Assembly (NCBI GenBank): GCA_031373545.1
Contig: JANMMT010000136.1
Location: 1-35,127 of the forward strand
DNA from: JADCCX01 sp031373545
GTDB lineage: Bacteria > Pseudomonadota > Alphaproteobacteria > Rhizobiales > Beijerinckiaceae
Direction of reading: 5' to 3'
DNA length: 35,127 bases
Shown in pieces: positions 1-7,218 of the stretch; the first letter of the stretch is position 1; every line of letters starts with the position of its first letter. The notes beneath the pieces were generated by a model that had not been told where the DNA came from, ran no database searches, and saw only the letters and a program-made list of their open reading frames with translations. The position numbers were made by a program, and so were the translations under genes.

Positions 1-28
1 CTTCGACAGGCTCAGGATGAGGATTTTC
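1..28. repeat. Palindromic intergenic repeat, copy 1 (cut by window edge)
   Basis: All 28 bases are identical to positions 15390-15417, and a diverged copy lies at 16968-16996. The unit is one arm of a hairpin element (core TTCGACAGGCTCAGGATGAG). Here it overlaps the first two bases of the minus-strand TGA stop of the NlpC/P60 gene, so it sits directly at the 3' end of the GTA cluster. The element may continue left of the window. Confidence 0.8.
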
Positions 29-449
29 AAGGCACAAACTGAAAGGCGTGGGACAAATGCCTGCGCCACCACGGGCCGATGGCCACCTCGCTCACAACCG
101 CGCCGTCATGAGCGTGGATCATCGTGGTCGCGCTTGTGGCAATGCCGCAATGCTTGGCAGGCAAATTCAACCGCCAGCGAAACAGCACGACATCCCCGGC
201 CTGGCATTGATCGGGCGGAATTTCACGCAGCCACTGCCGCGCGGCGTCGACCAGCGTTTCTGCAGGCGAGGCCTCCGCCCAATCCGCGCTGTAGGGTGGC
301 GGCTCGGGCAAGGCCCGGCCCGTGATCTCGCCGTAGACCCCGCGCACAAGGCCAAGGCAATCGCAGCCCACGCCCTTGAGCGAGGCCTGATGGATGTAGG
401 GCGTGCCCAGCCAGCTGCGCGCCGTGTGAACAATGGCAGCGCGGATCAC
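27..449 (-). CDS. GTA gp14-like NlpC/P60 cell-wall peptidase
   Basis: A 140-residue NlpC/P60 cysteine peptidase, corresponding to RcGTA gene 14, a tail-tip protein thought to cut peptidoglycan during DNA delivery. The catalytic cysteine is C31 in the DCLGL motif, following the family's LGTPY motif (residues 14-18). The likely catalytic histidine is H100 in KHCGI, with a second histidine pair at H112/H114. The start is GTG at 447-449, sharing a GTGA overlap with the stop of the upstream DUF2163 gene, which argues for translational coupling. The stop lies in a palindromic repeat at the window edge, so the expected next gene (gp15, the large tail-fibre/hub protein) cannot be seen. Family assignment is from motifs; the role is by analogy with RcGTA. 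Confidence 0.9.
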   Translation of the reverse strand: MIRAAIVHTARSWLGTPYIHQASLKGVGCDCLGLVRGVYGEITGRALPEPPPYSADWAEASPAETLVDAARQWLREIPPDQCQAGDVVLFRWRLNLPAKHCGIATSATTMIHAHDGAVVSEVAIGPWWRRHLSHAFQFVP

Positions 450-1339
450 GGCGTCACCGCCGAACCGTCCTGCCCCACCTCGCCCTGACGGGCATAACTG
501 ACGATGAAATCATTGCCGGGGATATGCGGAAATCCGCGAAAGTTCACGCCGTTGGCAAAGCGGTCGCGGCAGGTCTCCAAACGGCGGTCGCAGCCCACGC
601 TCAGGCGCAGCGCATCCCCCACCTGCACAGCCTTGCCGGGCGGGGCCCAGAGCGTGACCAGATCCGTGGACCCCACCCGCACATGGCCCAGCACCGAGAG
701 CGTGGCACCTGTGTTGGCCCCGCTGGTGAAGCGCGCCGTGCCCAGCACGAAGGCTCCCGCAAGGAAGCCCGGCGGGCTCGCCATCACGAAGCTCTGCGGT
801 TCGGGTACGGCGCTCACCACCACATCGGCACGGCGGCTGGCTTGCGTCAGATCAACCGTGCAGCGCGTGTCGCCCAAGGTGGCATCGCAGAGCGATTCGT
901 AACGGCGGCCCTGCTCCTGATCCAGCACATGGGCGAGGCTGCGGATTTCGCAGGTGAAAGCCAAGCCGTCGCGGCGGATCTCGCCCACCGTACCGCTGTC
1001 GAGCAGCAGGCGCGTCGCCCCATTGCTCCAGTCCACCAGCCAGGTCTCAATGGCGGCATCATCCCACAGGCCCGCCGCGATATCGGCTTCCGTGATGGCT
1101 TCCGCCAGCAGCGCGCCCGCCACCTCGCCGCCGCCCACGCCAAGGCCCGCAAGGCTTTCCGCCTCCGCCGCCTCCAGCCCGGTGTTGGCCTTGAAGGTGA
1201 CGCCGCCGAAGGCGAGATCGCGGTCATGATCGGTGAAGCCGAAGACCGCGCCGTCGCGGCGCACCGCCTTCCAGCAGCGGCAATGGGCGGTGGCGCCGCT
1301 GGCAAAGGCGGCGGCCATGGGTGCGGGAAGCGCGCGCAT
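446..1339 (-). CDS. GTA gp13-like DUF2163 tail protein (phage BR0599 family)
   Basis: A 297-residue DUF2163/phage BR0599-type protein, the counterpart of RcGTA gene 13, a tail-tip hub component. An early FGFTDHDRDL segment and the C-terminal pattern of cysteines followed by FRGFPHIPGND are typical of the family. The central SLCDATLGDTRC segment supplies two more conserved cysteines; in RcGTA the related hub protein carries an iron-sulfur cluster, but that has not been shown here. The open frame extends 34 codons further upstream, but ATG at 1339 fits the family's start and sits one base after the stop of the upstream gene. It overlaps the next gene by 4 bases. Confidence 0.9.
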   Translation of the reverse strand: MRALPAPMAAAFASGATAHCRCWKAVRRDGAVFGFTDHDRDLAFGGVTFKANTGLEAAEAESLAGLGVGGGEVAGALLAEAITEADIAAGLWDDAAIETWLVDWSNGATRLLLDSGTVGEIRRDGLAFTCEIRSLAHVLDQEQGRRYESLCDATLGDTRCTVDLTQASRRADVVVSAVPEPQSFVMASPPGFLAGAFVLGTARFTSGANTGATLSVLGHVRVGSTDLVTLWAPPGKAVQVGDALRLSVGCDRRLETCRDRFANGVNFRGFPHIPGNDFIVSYARQGEVGQDGSAVTP

Positions 1340-1340
1340 C

Positions 1341-1982
1341 TCAGGCTCCGATCTCGATGAGCGGAACAGCGGGAATCTCCCCCGCATTGAAGGCCGCGAG
1401 GTTGATCTCCAGACGGTCCGTGTCGAAGCGGACGGGCACATCGAACTCGAAGCCCGCCGTTACGTTGGCCCCCACGGAAGGTGCTTTTCCCGCTTTGAAA
1501 CTCACGAGACCCGTCGTGGTATCGATGTCGTAATCCGTGCCCGCCACCGCGAGCGCCGCGCCGACTTTCACCAGCACGCTGCCCGCCACCGGCTTGGTGA
1601 TGGGCCGCTGGTAAGGCGCAAAATTCGCACCGTAGGTCTTCACCAGCGGGAAATCCCGCCGCGCGCCATCGCCCGTGCCCAGCGCCTGATCGCCCGCCTG
1701 TGGCGGCGCGCCCGCCGCCGAGGAGCGATAATCCGTGCGGTCCTTGAAGCGGAAGCCATAAAGCCGCCCGCGTCGCTCCTCGAAGAAGGCGATCACCATG
1801 GAGAGGTCGCCAAGCGAGCGCACGCCGTAACCCGCATCGTAGCGGCGGCGGGCATTGGCCCAGCGGGAGTTGCGCTCCTCGCGGCCCGAGGCAAGCGTGA
1901 CGATTTCGGTGCGGCGCTCCGGCCCGCCCCGGCTGCGGATGGCGATCTCCACCGGAAAGCGCACCTCGTGAAAAGCTGGCAT
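1341..1982 (-). CDS. GTA gp12-like DUF2460 distal tail protein
   Basis: A 213-residue DUF2460 protein matching RcGTA gene 12, the distal tail protein joining the tail tube to the tip. The N-terminal FHEVRFPVEIA stretch and the SRWANARRRYDAGYGVRSL stretch (roughly residues 40-58) are characteristic, as is the following segment ending FRFKD. It lies 12 bases after the tape measure gene and one base before gp13, in a tightly packed operon. Start ATG at 1980-1982. Nothing in the frame suggests decay. Confidence 0.92.
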   Translation of the reverse strand: MPAFHEVRFPVEIAIRSRGGPERRTEIVTLASGREERNSRWANARRRYDAGYGVRSLGDLSMVIAFFEERRGRLYGFRFKDRTDYRSSAAGAPPQAGDQALGTGDGARRDFPLVKTYGANFAPYQRPITKPVAGSVLVKVGAALAVAGTDYDIDTTTGLVSFKAGKAPSVGANVTAGFEFDVPVRFDTDRLEINLAAFNAGEIPAVPLIEIGA

Positions 1983-1994
1983 GATCCTTCTCCC

Positions 1995-2465
1995 TCACTG
2001 GCCACGGTCGCCGCGCTGCACGGCGCGGGCGAGTGCGGCGGAAACCTGGGCCTCCGATTGGCGAAAACTGTTCGCATCGGGCGTGCTGACGTTCATCACC
2101 ACATTGAGCGCGCGCCCCGCCCCTTGCGGGCGGTCACTGCCCAAGCCGGGCGACACCGTGCTGCCCAGCACGGACGCGAGGCCGGCCCCGCCCGCCGCCG
2201 CACCCTCCGCCCCCGCCGTCAGCACGGAGGAAAGGCCCTGCGCGAGCGTGGACGAGAACAGCCCGCCCAGCGTGCGCCCGGCCGTCTGCAAGGCCATGTC
2301 CGAGAGGCGCAGGCCCACGCCGCGCAGCACATCATCGAGCTTGCGGCCCTCCACCTGGCCCGCACTCAGGGCCGCCGCGATGGATTGGCCCGCTGCACGC
2401 GCTTTGGCATCCAATTGTGTGAAGGCATCTGTGCCTTCCTGCGCCTGTTGTGTCGCATCGCTCAT
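1995..2465 (-). CDS. GTA gp11-like short tail tape measure protein
   Basis: A 156-residue protein rich in Ala, Gly, Ser and Gln, in the position of RcGTA gene 11, the tape measure that sets tail length. The N-terminal half is predicted helical (heptad-like leucines around residues 20-75). A Gly/Ala-rich middle is followed by the ALNVVMNVSTPDANSFRQSEAQVSAALARAV motif seen at the C-terminus of GTA tape measures; this stretch runs from about residue 118 to 149. RcGTA gp11 is somewhat over 200 residues as I recall, so this copy is short even for the family. Start and stop both abut neighbours (ATGA overlap with gp10.1 at 2462-2465), so it does not look truncated. Confidence 0.85.
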   Translation of the reverse strand: MSDATQQAQEGTDAFTQLDAKARAAGQSIAAALSAGQVEGRKLDDVLRGVGLRLSDMALQTAGRTLGGLFSSTLAQGLSSVLTAGAEGAAAGGAGLASVLGSTVSPGLGSDRPQGAGRALNVVMNVSTPDANSFRQSEAQVSAALARAVQRGDRGQ

Positions 2466-2695
2466 GGCTGGGGCTCCGTATGATCTAGAGTGTCAGGAAA
2501 ACGAGCGATGAGGCTGGCGAGCCCCGCTTGGGTGATCGGTTCGCTGCCTGGCACCACGAAGGCACGGGCGGCCTGCGCCAGTTCCAGGGGTGTCAGCGCC
2601 CAGAAATGCGCGGCGGGAAGCCGCAGACGACCCAGACCAAAGCGCATTGCCGCCTCCCAAGGAAAGGAAGGCCCTGGAAAGAAGGACGGCGACAC
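2462..2695 (-). CDS. GTA gp10.1-like tail assembly chaperone
   Basis: A 77-residue protein of the small phage tail assembly chaperone family found between gp10 and the tape measure in GTA clusters. The diagnostic stretch is WEAAMRFGLGRLRLP followed by FWALTPLEL. The frame opens with GTG at 2695. An internal ATG at 2647 has a much better Shine-Dalgarno (GGGAGG seven bases upstream) and would give 61 residues, but it would remove the family's conserved PWEA segment. The longer form is therefore kept, with the start uncertain. It overlaps the tape measure start by 4 bases, which suggests coupled translation. Confidence 0.8.
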   Translation of the reverse strand: MSPSFFPGPSFPWEAAMRFGLGRLRLPAAHFWALTPLELAQAARAFVVPGSEPITQAGLASLIARFPDTLDHTEPQP

Positions 2696-2703
2696 GCCAG
2701 GGT

Positions 2704-3069
2704 TCAGGTCGTCTGCGGCGGCGGGGGGAGGGAGGAGTCCCCCCCGCCAAAGGTGACCGCCAGCAAACGGGCAGCCGTGAGCGCGGCATGCTCCAGCGCG
2801 GAGGCCGGGATGCGCTTGCCCAGCTCCGAAGGGCTCATCACCTCGCCCGCGCCGTGAAAACCGGCGGAGAGCACATGCAGGATATCCTGCGTGGAGAGCT
2901 TGCCCGCCATCAGGCGTGCGCCCAGCGCTTTCAGCCCGTCCGTCCCCAGCGCCTGCTCCAGCGCCGCGAGACTGCCCAAGGTGAGCCGCAACGCAATGGA
3001 GCGCCCGTCGATGTCGAAGGCGGCCTCGCCGCGAAAGGGATTGGTAAGGGTCGCGTTATCAGTGGTCAT
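2704..3069 (-). CDS. GTA gp10-like tail tube chaperone
   Basis: A 121-residue protein of the GTA gene 10 family, a small alpha/beta protein between major tail protein and tape measure, thought to be a tail-tube assembly chaperone. It opens with NPFRGEAAFDIDGRSIALRLTLGSLAALE (residues 10-38), the hallmark of the family, then a helical segment ending at about residue 110. The C-terminus is a Gly- and Pro-rich tail encoded by runs of C and G. The gene lies 2 bases after the major tail gene's stop and 8 bases before gp10.1. Confidence 0.88.
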   Translation of the reverse strand: MTTDNATLTNPFRGEAAFDIDGRSIALRLTLGSLAALEQALGTDGLKALGARLMAGKLSTQDILHVLSAGFHGAGEVMSPSELGKRIPASALEHAALTAARLLAVTFGGGDSSLPPPPQTT

Positions 3070-3071
3070 GA

Positions 3072-3482
3072 TCAGCTCGCTGTGAAGGTCAGCGCACCCG
3101 CGCTTTCCAGTGTGGTTTCAAAGGTGACCTCGCCCTGGTGCTCGGCACGGTAGGCGAGGCTGCGAATCTGGAACGGCCCTTCCAGCGTGCCGAAATCGGG
3201 CAGGATCACCCGCCAATCGCGGATGACGCCGTCGAAAAAGGTCTGACGGGCCAGCATGTCGGAGGCCTCATCCTTGAAGACGCCCGAGCCCGACAGGCTG
3301 GCGCGCTTGACGCCTGCACCTGCCAGCAGCTCGCGCCAGCGGCCCGCGCTCTCACTGTGGGTGATGTCCACCGTCTCGGTGTCGAAGACCAGCCGCCGGG
3401 CGCGCAGGCCCGCCACGGAGATGAAATTGCCCGCATCGTCGCGGAGCTTGAGCAGCATGTCCTTGCCGCGTTGGGCTGCCAT
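3072..3482 (-). CDS. GTA gp9-like major tail tube protein
   Basis: A 136-residue major tail protein (phage tube family), the counterpart of RcGTA gene 9, which polymerises into the tail tube. Family signatures include the opening MAAQRGKDMLLKL, the VDITHSES segment near residue 40 and the C-terminal GEVTFETTLESAGALTF. The start is ATG at 3480-3482, preceded by AGGAGG at good spacing; the open frame runs 13 codons further upstream without such a site. A 35-base gap separates it from the tail terminator gene, so this strong ribosome site may serve the high output a tube protein needs. Confidence 0.93.
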   Translation of the reverse strand: MAAQRGKDMLLKLRDDAGNFISVAGLRARRLVFDTETVDITHSESAGRWRELLAGAGVKRASLSGSGVFKDEASDMLARQTFFDGVIRDWRVILPDFGTLEGPFQIRSLAYRAEHQGEVTFETTLESAGALTFTAS

Positions 3483-3517
3483 GGGAGCCTCCTGTTGTGT
3501 GGGTGAAAGGGGGCGCC

Positions 3518-3937
3518 TCAAAGCACCTCGGTGACCGCACGGATGCGGACGAGAACACGGTAGGTCTCCCCCGCGCGTGAGCCGGACTTCACAGCCTGCG
3601 GCTCCACCGCGCGGACGACGAGGTTGACAAGGCGGTGGCCGGTCAGCGCACTTGGCAGCGCGCGCAGCGCGGTGCTGGCTGCATCCGCGAGGGCGAGGGC
3701 TTCGGCGCTGCCATTCTCGCGCGCGGTGATGATGAGGGCGAGATCCGTGCTGTGACCGTCATCGCTGGAGGTGCCATTATCGCGCGCCTCGAAGCTGCCA
3801 AAACTGATGTGCGGCAGGGCGGCATCACGGGATGGATCATCGCTGATCTTGGGCGCACGCAGCAGCGCCAGCACCGCCGGATCAGCGGCCAGACGCGCGC
3901 GGATCGCGGATTTGAGAGACTGGATCGGCGAGGTCAT
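3518..3937 (-). CDS. GTA gp8-like DUF3168 tail terminator protein
   Basis: A 139-residue DUF3168 protein, the counterpart of RcGTA gene 8, which caps the tail tube and joins it to the head. It begins MTSPIQSLKSAIRARLAAD and carries the family's DPAVLALL and central HISFGSFEARD segments, ending in a beta-rich YRVLVRIRAVTEVL. The start ATG at 3935-3937 overlaps the stop of the adaptor gene (ATGA), so it follows the gp6-type adaptor directly. In RcGTA a gp7 stopper gene lies between these two; here there is no room for it. Confidence 0.9.
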   Translation of the reverse strand: MTSPIQSLKSAIRARLAADPAVLALLRAPKISDDPSRDAALPHISFGSFEARDNGTSSDDGHSTDLALIITARENGSAEALALADAASTALRALPSALTGHRLVNLVVRAVEPQAVKSGSRAGETYRVLVRIRAVTEVL

Positions 3938-4536
3938 TGCAGACGCTCCCCGGCGCGGCGAAAGAAGCGAAACACGCGGAAGGGCGCGAGCAAGGCCTCC
4001 ACTTCGGCGGCTGTATCCGCGTCCGTGCCCGCGCTGCTGCCCTGATCTGGCCCGCGCCGCGCATAGGCCGCGCCCAGCAGCAGGCGCATGGCCTGGCGCA
4101 AAGTCTCGGGACAATCGCCGGGGGCTGCGCCGTAACCGGCCACCACATCGATCTCGATGCCATTGCGCAGGCGGCCCGGCGGCAGCGGCGCAGTCACCAC
4201 CAGCTCAGGCGGATCGCCCTGCACTTCCAGCGCATAGCCCGCAGGAGCCAGCACGCTCGCCTGCCCCGCCACGCTGATGACGCGCACCGCCGTCACGCTC
4301 ATGACCGGCAGCAACGGCAGCGCGATGCGGTAGCCATCCGGCCAGTCATCCAGCGTCACGCGCCAGGTCTGCGCCATCAGCGCGCGGCCGGTGCGGGCCT
4401 CCACCATTTCGCGCGCGGATTGAATGAGCGTCGCAATGAGGCCATCATCATCGCCATGGTCCACGCGCAGCCAACGTTTGGCTTCGACGAGCGAAAGCGG
4501 CTCGATCAACGGTTTGTTGACAAGAAAGCGACGCAT
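3934..4536 (-). CDS. GTA gp6-like head-tail adaptor (phiE125 gp8 family)
   Basis: A 200-residue head-tail connector protein matching RcGTA gene 6, the adaptor ring bound under the portal. The N-terminal PLSLVEAKRWLRVDHGDDDGLIATLIQSAREMVEARTGRAL segment (about residues 13-53) is the classic start of gp6-like connectors, followed by beta strands and the VAGYGAAPGDCPETLRQAMRLLLGAAY segment. Start ATG at 4534-4536; the open frame reads 99 codons further upstream through the divergent protease gene, which is spurious. The capsid gene that should immediately precede it is displaced about 830 bases upstream by the inserted protease gene on the other strand. Confidence 0.9.
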   Translation of the reverse strand: MRRFLVNKPLIEPLSLVEAKRWLRVDHGDDDGLIATLIQSAREMVEARTGRALMAQTWRVTLDDWPDGYRIALPLLPVMSVTAVRVISVAGQASVLAPAGYALEVQGDPPELVVTAPLPPGRLRNGIEIDVVAGYGAAPGDCPETLRQAMRLLLGAAYARRGPDQGSSAGTDADTAAEVEALLAPFRVFRFFRRAGERLQ

Positions 4537-4560
4537 GGGCGGCTCCGGTGTTTGCGTTTC

Positions 4561-4573
4561 CCCGCGAGGCGGG
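4561..4573. other. Perfect short hairpin in the divergent protease/adaptor gap
   Basis: CCCGC-GAG-GCGGG forms a 5-bp perfect stem in the 49-base gap between the adaptor start (minus) and the protease start (plus). It is 12 bases ahead of the protease ATG, and so could affect its translation initiation. This is weak evidence of function; the gap has no clear promoter for either gene. Confidence 0.35.
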
Positions 4574-4585
4574 CATGGTGTTGTG

Positions 4586-5350
4586 ATGAAGGTTCGACAT
4601 ATTCCGGCAATTGCGGTTGCAGTTGCCCTTGCAGTTTCACTTGCAGTTGCCCTTGCCTGCGCCGTCCATTCTCCGGCCCAGGCGCTGGGCGGCGATGCCC
4701 TGATCGAGGCGCCGCAGCGCTTTGAGAGCCGCACCGTCATGGTGCTGGGTTCGCGCGGCAATGCCTGCACAGGCACAGTTCTGTCGCGCACCGTGGTCAT
4801 CACGGCTGCGCATTGCGTGGCCGGCAGTGCCAAGATCGCCGTGGCTTACCGGGAGAGTGGAAGCCCGGTGCTCCAGGAGGTGCGCGAGGTGGTGCGTCAC
4901 CCCGAGTTTCGCCCCGGAACGCGCGTCTCCATTGATCTGGCCCTGGTGCGTCTGCGCCTGCCGCTGCCTGCGCGGTTCGCCCCTGTGATCCTTGATGATG
5001 ATTCAGCGGGCGATGATGTGGGCACGCGGCAGGTGGTGGTTGGTTTCGGCCTGGCGCGCGAAGGAGAAGAGTCGAGCGCCGGCACCCTGCGCGCCGCCGA
5101 AGTGAAGGTGCTGCCGCGTTTCTATCCGCGTTATTTCCGCCTCGGCACCGCCGGGCTCGGCCTTGCGATCTGCAAGGGCGATTCCGGCGGCCCGGTGTTC
5201 AGCGAGGGGCTGGGCGGCCTCACGCTGACCGGCGTTGTCTACGGCAAGGAGGCCGCTGATGGCCGCGCCTGCGGCGCGATTGCGCAGGCCATCCGCATCG
5301 CGCCCCAGAAGGGCTGGATCGATGGCCTGCTCGCCCGCTGGCGCGAGTAA
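4586..5350 (+). CDS. Secreted trypsin-like serine protease inside the GTA cluster
   Basis: A 254-residue S1 (chymotrypsin-fold) serine protease with the complete triad: H76 in TAAHC, D117 in SIDLALVRL and S200 in GDSGGP. Cysteine pairs C61/C77 and C196/C229 are placed as in S1 enzymes. A clear signal peptide occupies residues 1 to about 33, a Val/Ala/Leu repeat ending near AQA, so the product should be periplasmic or secreted. ATG at 4586 was chosen because the signal sequence starts there; the open frame runs 54 codons further upstream over the adaptor gene. It lies on the opposite strand to every surrounding GTA gene, converging on the capsid gene with a 12-base gap. Its substrate is unknown and it is not a recognised GTA component; the prohead protease is a separate gene. 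Confidence 0.9.
   Translation: MKVRHIPAIAVAVALAVSLAVALACAVHSPAQALGGDALIEAPQRFESRTVMVLGSRGNACTGTVLSRTVVITAAHCVAGSAKIAVAYRESGSPVLQEVREVVRHPEFRPGTRVSIDLALVRLRLPLPARFAPVILDDDSAGDDVGTRQVVVGFGLAREGEESSAGTLRAAEVKVLPRFYPRYFRLGTAGLGLAICKGDSGGPVFSEGLGGLTLTGVVYGKEAADGRACGAIAQAIRIAPQKGWIDGLLARWRE
4617..4656. repeat. 16-bp direct repeat in the protease signal peptide
   Basis: TTGCAGTTGCCCTTGC occurs at 4617-4632 and again at 4641-4656, exactly 24 bases apart and in frame. It encodes the repeated hydrophobic Val-Ala-Val-Ala-Leu-Ala core of the signal peptide. The spacing of eight codons suggests an in-frame slippage duplication that lengthened the signal sequence. Confidence 0.8.
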
Positions 5351-5362
5351 CCTGCAGCGTGA

Positions 5363-6610
5363 TCAGCTCACGGCAAACTTCAGAAGCTTGATGGCCTCGA
5401 AGTCCTGCACGCCGCCGCCCACGCGCTTGGTCACGTAGAACAGCACATACGGCTTGGCGCTGTAGGGATCGCGCAGGATGCGCAGGCCCATGCGGTCCAC
5501 CACCAGATACCCCCGGCGGAAATCACCGAATGCAATCGAGAGGCTGCCTGCGCCGATGACCGGCATGTCTTCCGCCTCGACCACCGGAAAGCCCATGAGC
5601 GTCGCCTGCTGCCCGAGGCTGGCGGGCGGCTGCCAGAGATAGTTGCCCTGCGTGTCCTTGAACTTGCGGATCGCCGATTGCGTCGCGCGGTTGAGCACGA
5701 AGGTCGCGTTCTGGCGGTAGCCGCCTTTGAGCGCATAGATCAGATCCATGAGCTGGTCCGAGGGATTGGTGGGGCCAAAGGCCCCCGCCGCGCCTGTGGC
5801 GATGTAGCCGAGATTTCCCCAGGCCCAGGTGCTGTTGGCGATGGTTGGATAGGCGAGGAAACCCTTCGGCTTGTCCACGCCGTCCCCGGCCACGAAGGCC
5901 TGGCCCTCCTTCTCGGCAAACACCGCCTCCACCTCGTCGGCAATCCACTGCTCGATGTCGATGGCCCCGTCGTCCAGCAGGGTCTGCGTGGCCGATGGCA
6001 TGGCGTAGAGTTCCGCCGCCGGAAACGAGAGGTCCGCCAGCACCTGGCTGTTCGTCTGCGGCCGCGCACCGATCTCGTTGACCCATCCCGCCGCCGGGCC
6101 GGTGGTGGAGAACGCCTTCTTCAATTGGCTGCCGGAAATCTCCCGCACCGTCGCCAGCGCGCGGATCGGCGAGATCACGGCGAGGCGGCGCAGCAACTCC
6201 CGCTCGGCGGGAATGGGGGCGAGATAGCCGCCGTCCGGGCCGGAGCCTGCCGACAGGGCCTTGCCTTCCAGCCGGCCAAAAGCCCCCGCATCGCCGGAAC
6301 GGACATAGGAAGCGAAAGCCGCGCGGTGGGCGCGGTGCTCGGGCGCTTCCATCTCGGCGGATTTTTCGCTGAGCGCCGGGCGACGGGATTTCAGCGTGAG
6401 ATGATCAATGCGCGTGCGGGCTTCATCCAGCGCATGATCTATGCGGGCCAGCTTGTCCTCGGTCACCACATCGGGGCTGAGCTTGCGCTCGAGGCTGCCG
6501 AGGCGGTCGTCGTTGGTCGCGCGAAACGCATCGAAGGCGCGGGAGAAATCCTCGAAGGCGCGGGTCACATCGGGGTCGCTGGATTTGGTTTCGATCGGGG
6601 TGACAGTCAT
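5363..6610 (-). CDS. GTA gp5-like HK97-fold major capsid protein
   Basis: A 415-residue HK97-type major capsid protein, the counterpart of RcGTA gene 5. The first ~110 residues are charged and helical with a coiled-coil region, the scaffolding-like delta domain normally removed by the prohead protease. The mature domain begins around the GSGPDGGYLAPIPAERELL stretch. The FVAGDGVDKPKGFL motif, the LRILRDPYSAKPYVLFYVTKRVGGGV segment and a final EAIKLLKFAVS are typical of the family. ATG at 6608-6610 forms an ATGA overlap with the protease stop and has AAGGA upstream; a longer open frame (to 7414) reads through the protease gene and is not real. Downstream, the operon is interrupted by the convergent serine protease. 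Confidence 0.95.
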   Translation of the reverse strand: MTVTPIETKSSDPDVTRAFEDFSRAFDAFRATNDDRLGSLERKLSPDVVTEDKLARIDHALDEARTRIDHLTLKSRRPALSEKSAEMEAPEHRAHRAAFASYVRSGDAGAFGRLEGKALSAGSGPDGGYLAPIPAERELLRRLAVISPIRALATVREISGSQLKKAFSTTGPAAGWVNEIGARPQTNSQVLADLSFPAAELYAMPSATQTLLDDGAIDIEQWIADEVEAVFAEKEGQAFVAGDGVDKPKGFLAYPTIANSTWAWGNLGYIATGAAGAFGPTNPSDQLMDLIYALKGGYRQNATFVLNRATQSAIRKFKDTQGNYLWQPPASLGQQATLMGFPVVEAEDMPVIGAGSLSIAFGDFRRGYLVVDRMGLRILRDPYSAKPYVLFYVTKRVGGGVQDFEAIKLLKFAVS

Positions 6611-7218
6611 GAGGTCGTCCTTTCGTAACGGTTGGCAGATTGAGGTGGGGCAGATTGACTTGAGGTAGAGTTCCGCAGACGTGCGGCTGCGGCCCGTATC
6701 GATCGGGCGAGCAGTTGGGCTGGTGGGGGGGGCTTTGAATGAGCGGCTTGGACCGCCTTGACGGAGGAGACCCGCGCCCCCGGCAACATGGGGAAGGTCA
6801 CGATGGAGACCTCCCACAGATCGAGTTTTTCGAGCCGCCGGATGCCCGTGCCCGCGTCGCGGCGGGAAAGCTCCGTGCAGAATCCGATGGAAAGTCCATC
6901 GACCGCGCCCGATTTCATCAGCGCGTGAACCTCGCGCGCCTTGGCCACCTTGAGGTCCAGGCGGCCCCGCACGCGCAGGCCACGGCTGTCCTCGGCAATG
7001 TCCTCCCAGATGCCCAAGGGCACCTTGGGATCGTGCTGCCAGAGCAGCTTGATGCCCTGCGCGCCCCGGCGGGCGAGGCAGGCCTTGAACGCGCCAGGCA
7101 GCACCAGATCGCGGCCCAGATCCACCACACCGAAGAGCGAGGCATGGCCCTCGAAGGTGCCATCCGCCTGCACATGGGCGAGTGCGCCGCTGGCAAATTT
7201 GACCTCGCGTTCCATCAT
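6607..7218 (-). CDS. GTA gp4-like HK97 prohead protease
   Basis: A 203-residue HK97-family prohead protease (RcGTA gene 4), which trims the capsid protein during head maturation. Catalytic residues are visible: H62 in WQHDP, S110 in GLSIGF and E136 in the LWEVSIVTFPM strand. The core family length ends near residue 155; the remaining ~50 residues are Ala/Pro/Ser-rich and partly encoded by an eight-base homopolymer (6725-6732), so this tail is poorly constrained. ATG-ATG at the start overlaps the stop of the preceding small gene, and its own stop overlaps the capsid start. Confidence 0.94.
   Translation of the reverse strand: MMEREVKFASGALAHVQADGTFEGHASLFGVVDLGRDLVLPGAFKACLARRGAQGIKLLWQHDPKVPLGIWEDIAEDSRGLRVRGRLDLKVAKAREVHALMKSGAVDGLSIGFCTELSRRDAGTGIRRLEKLDLWEVSIVTFPMLPGARVSSVKAVQAAHSKPPPPAQLLARSIRAAAARLRNSTSSQSAPPQSANRYERTTS

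Noticed and set aside
6725..6732. Eight-base G/C run in the prohead protease gene, considered as a frameshift
   Set aside because: The frame continues to a stop that overlaps the capsid start properly, so the gene reads as intact; the run only affects a poorly conserved tail.
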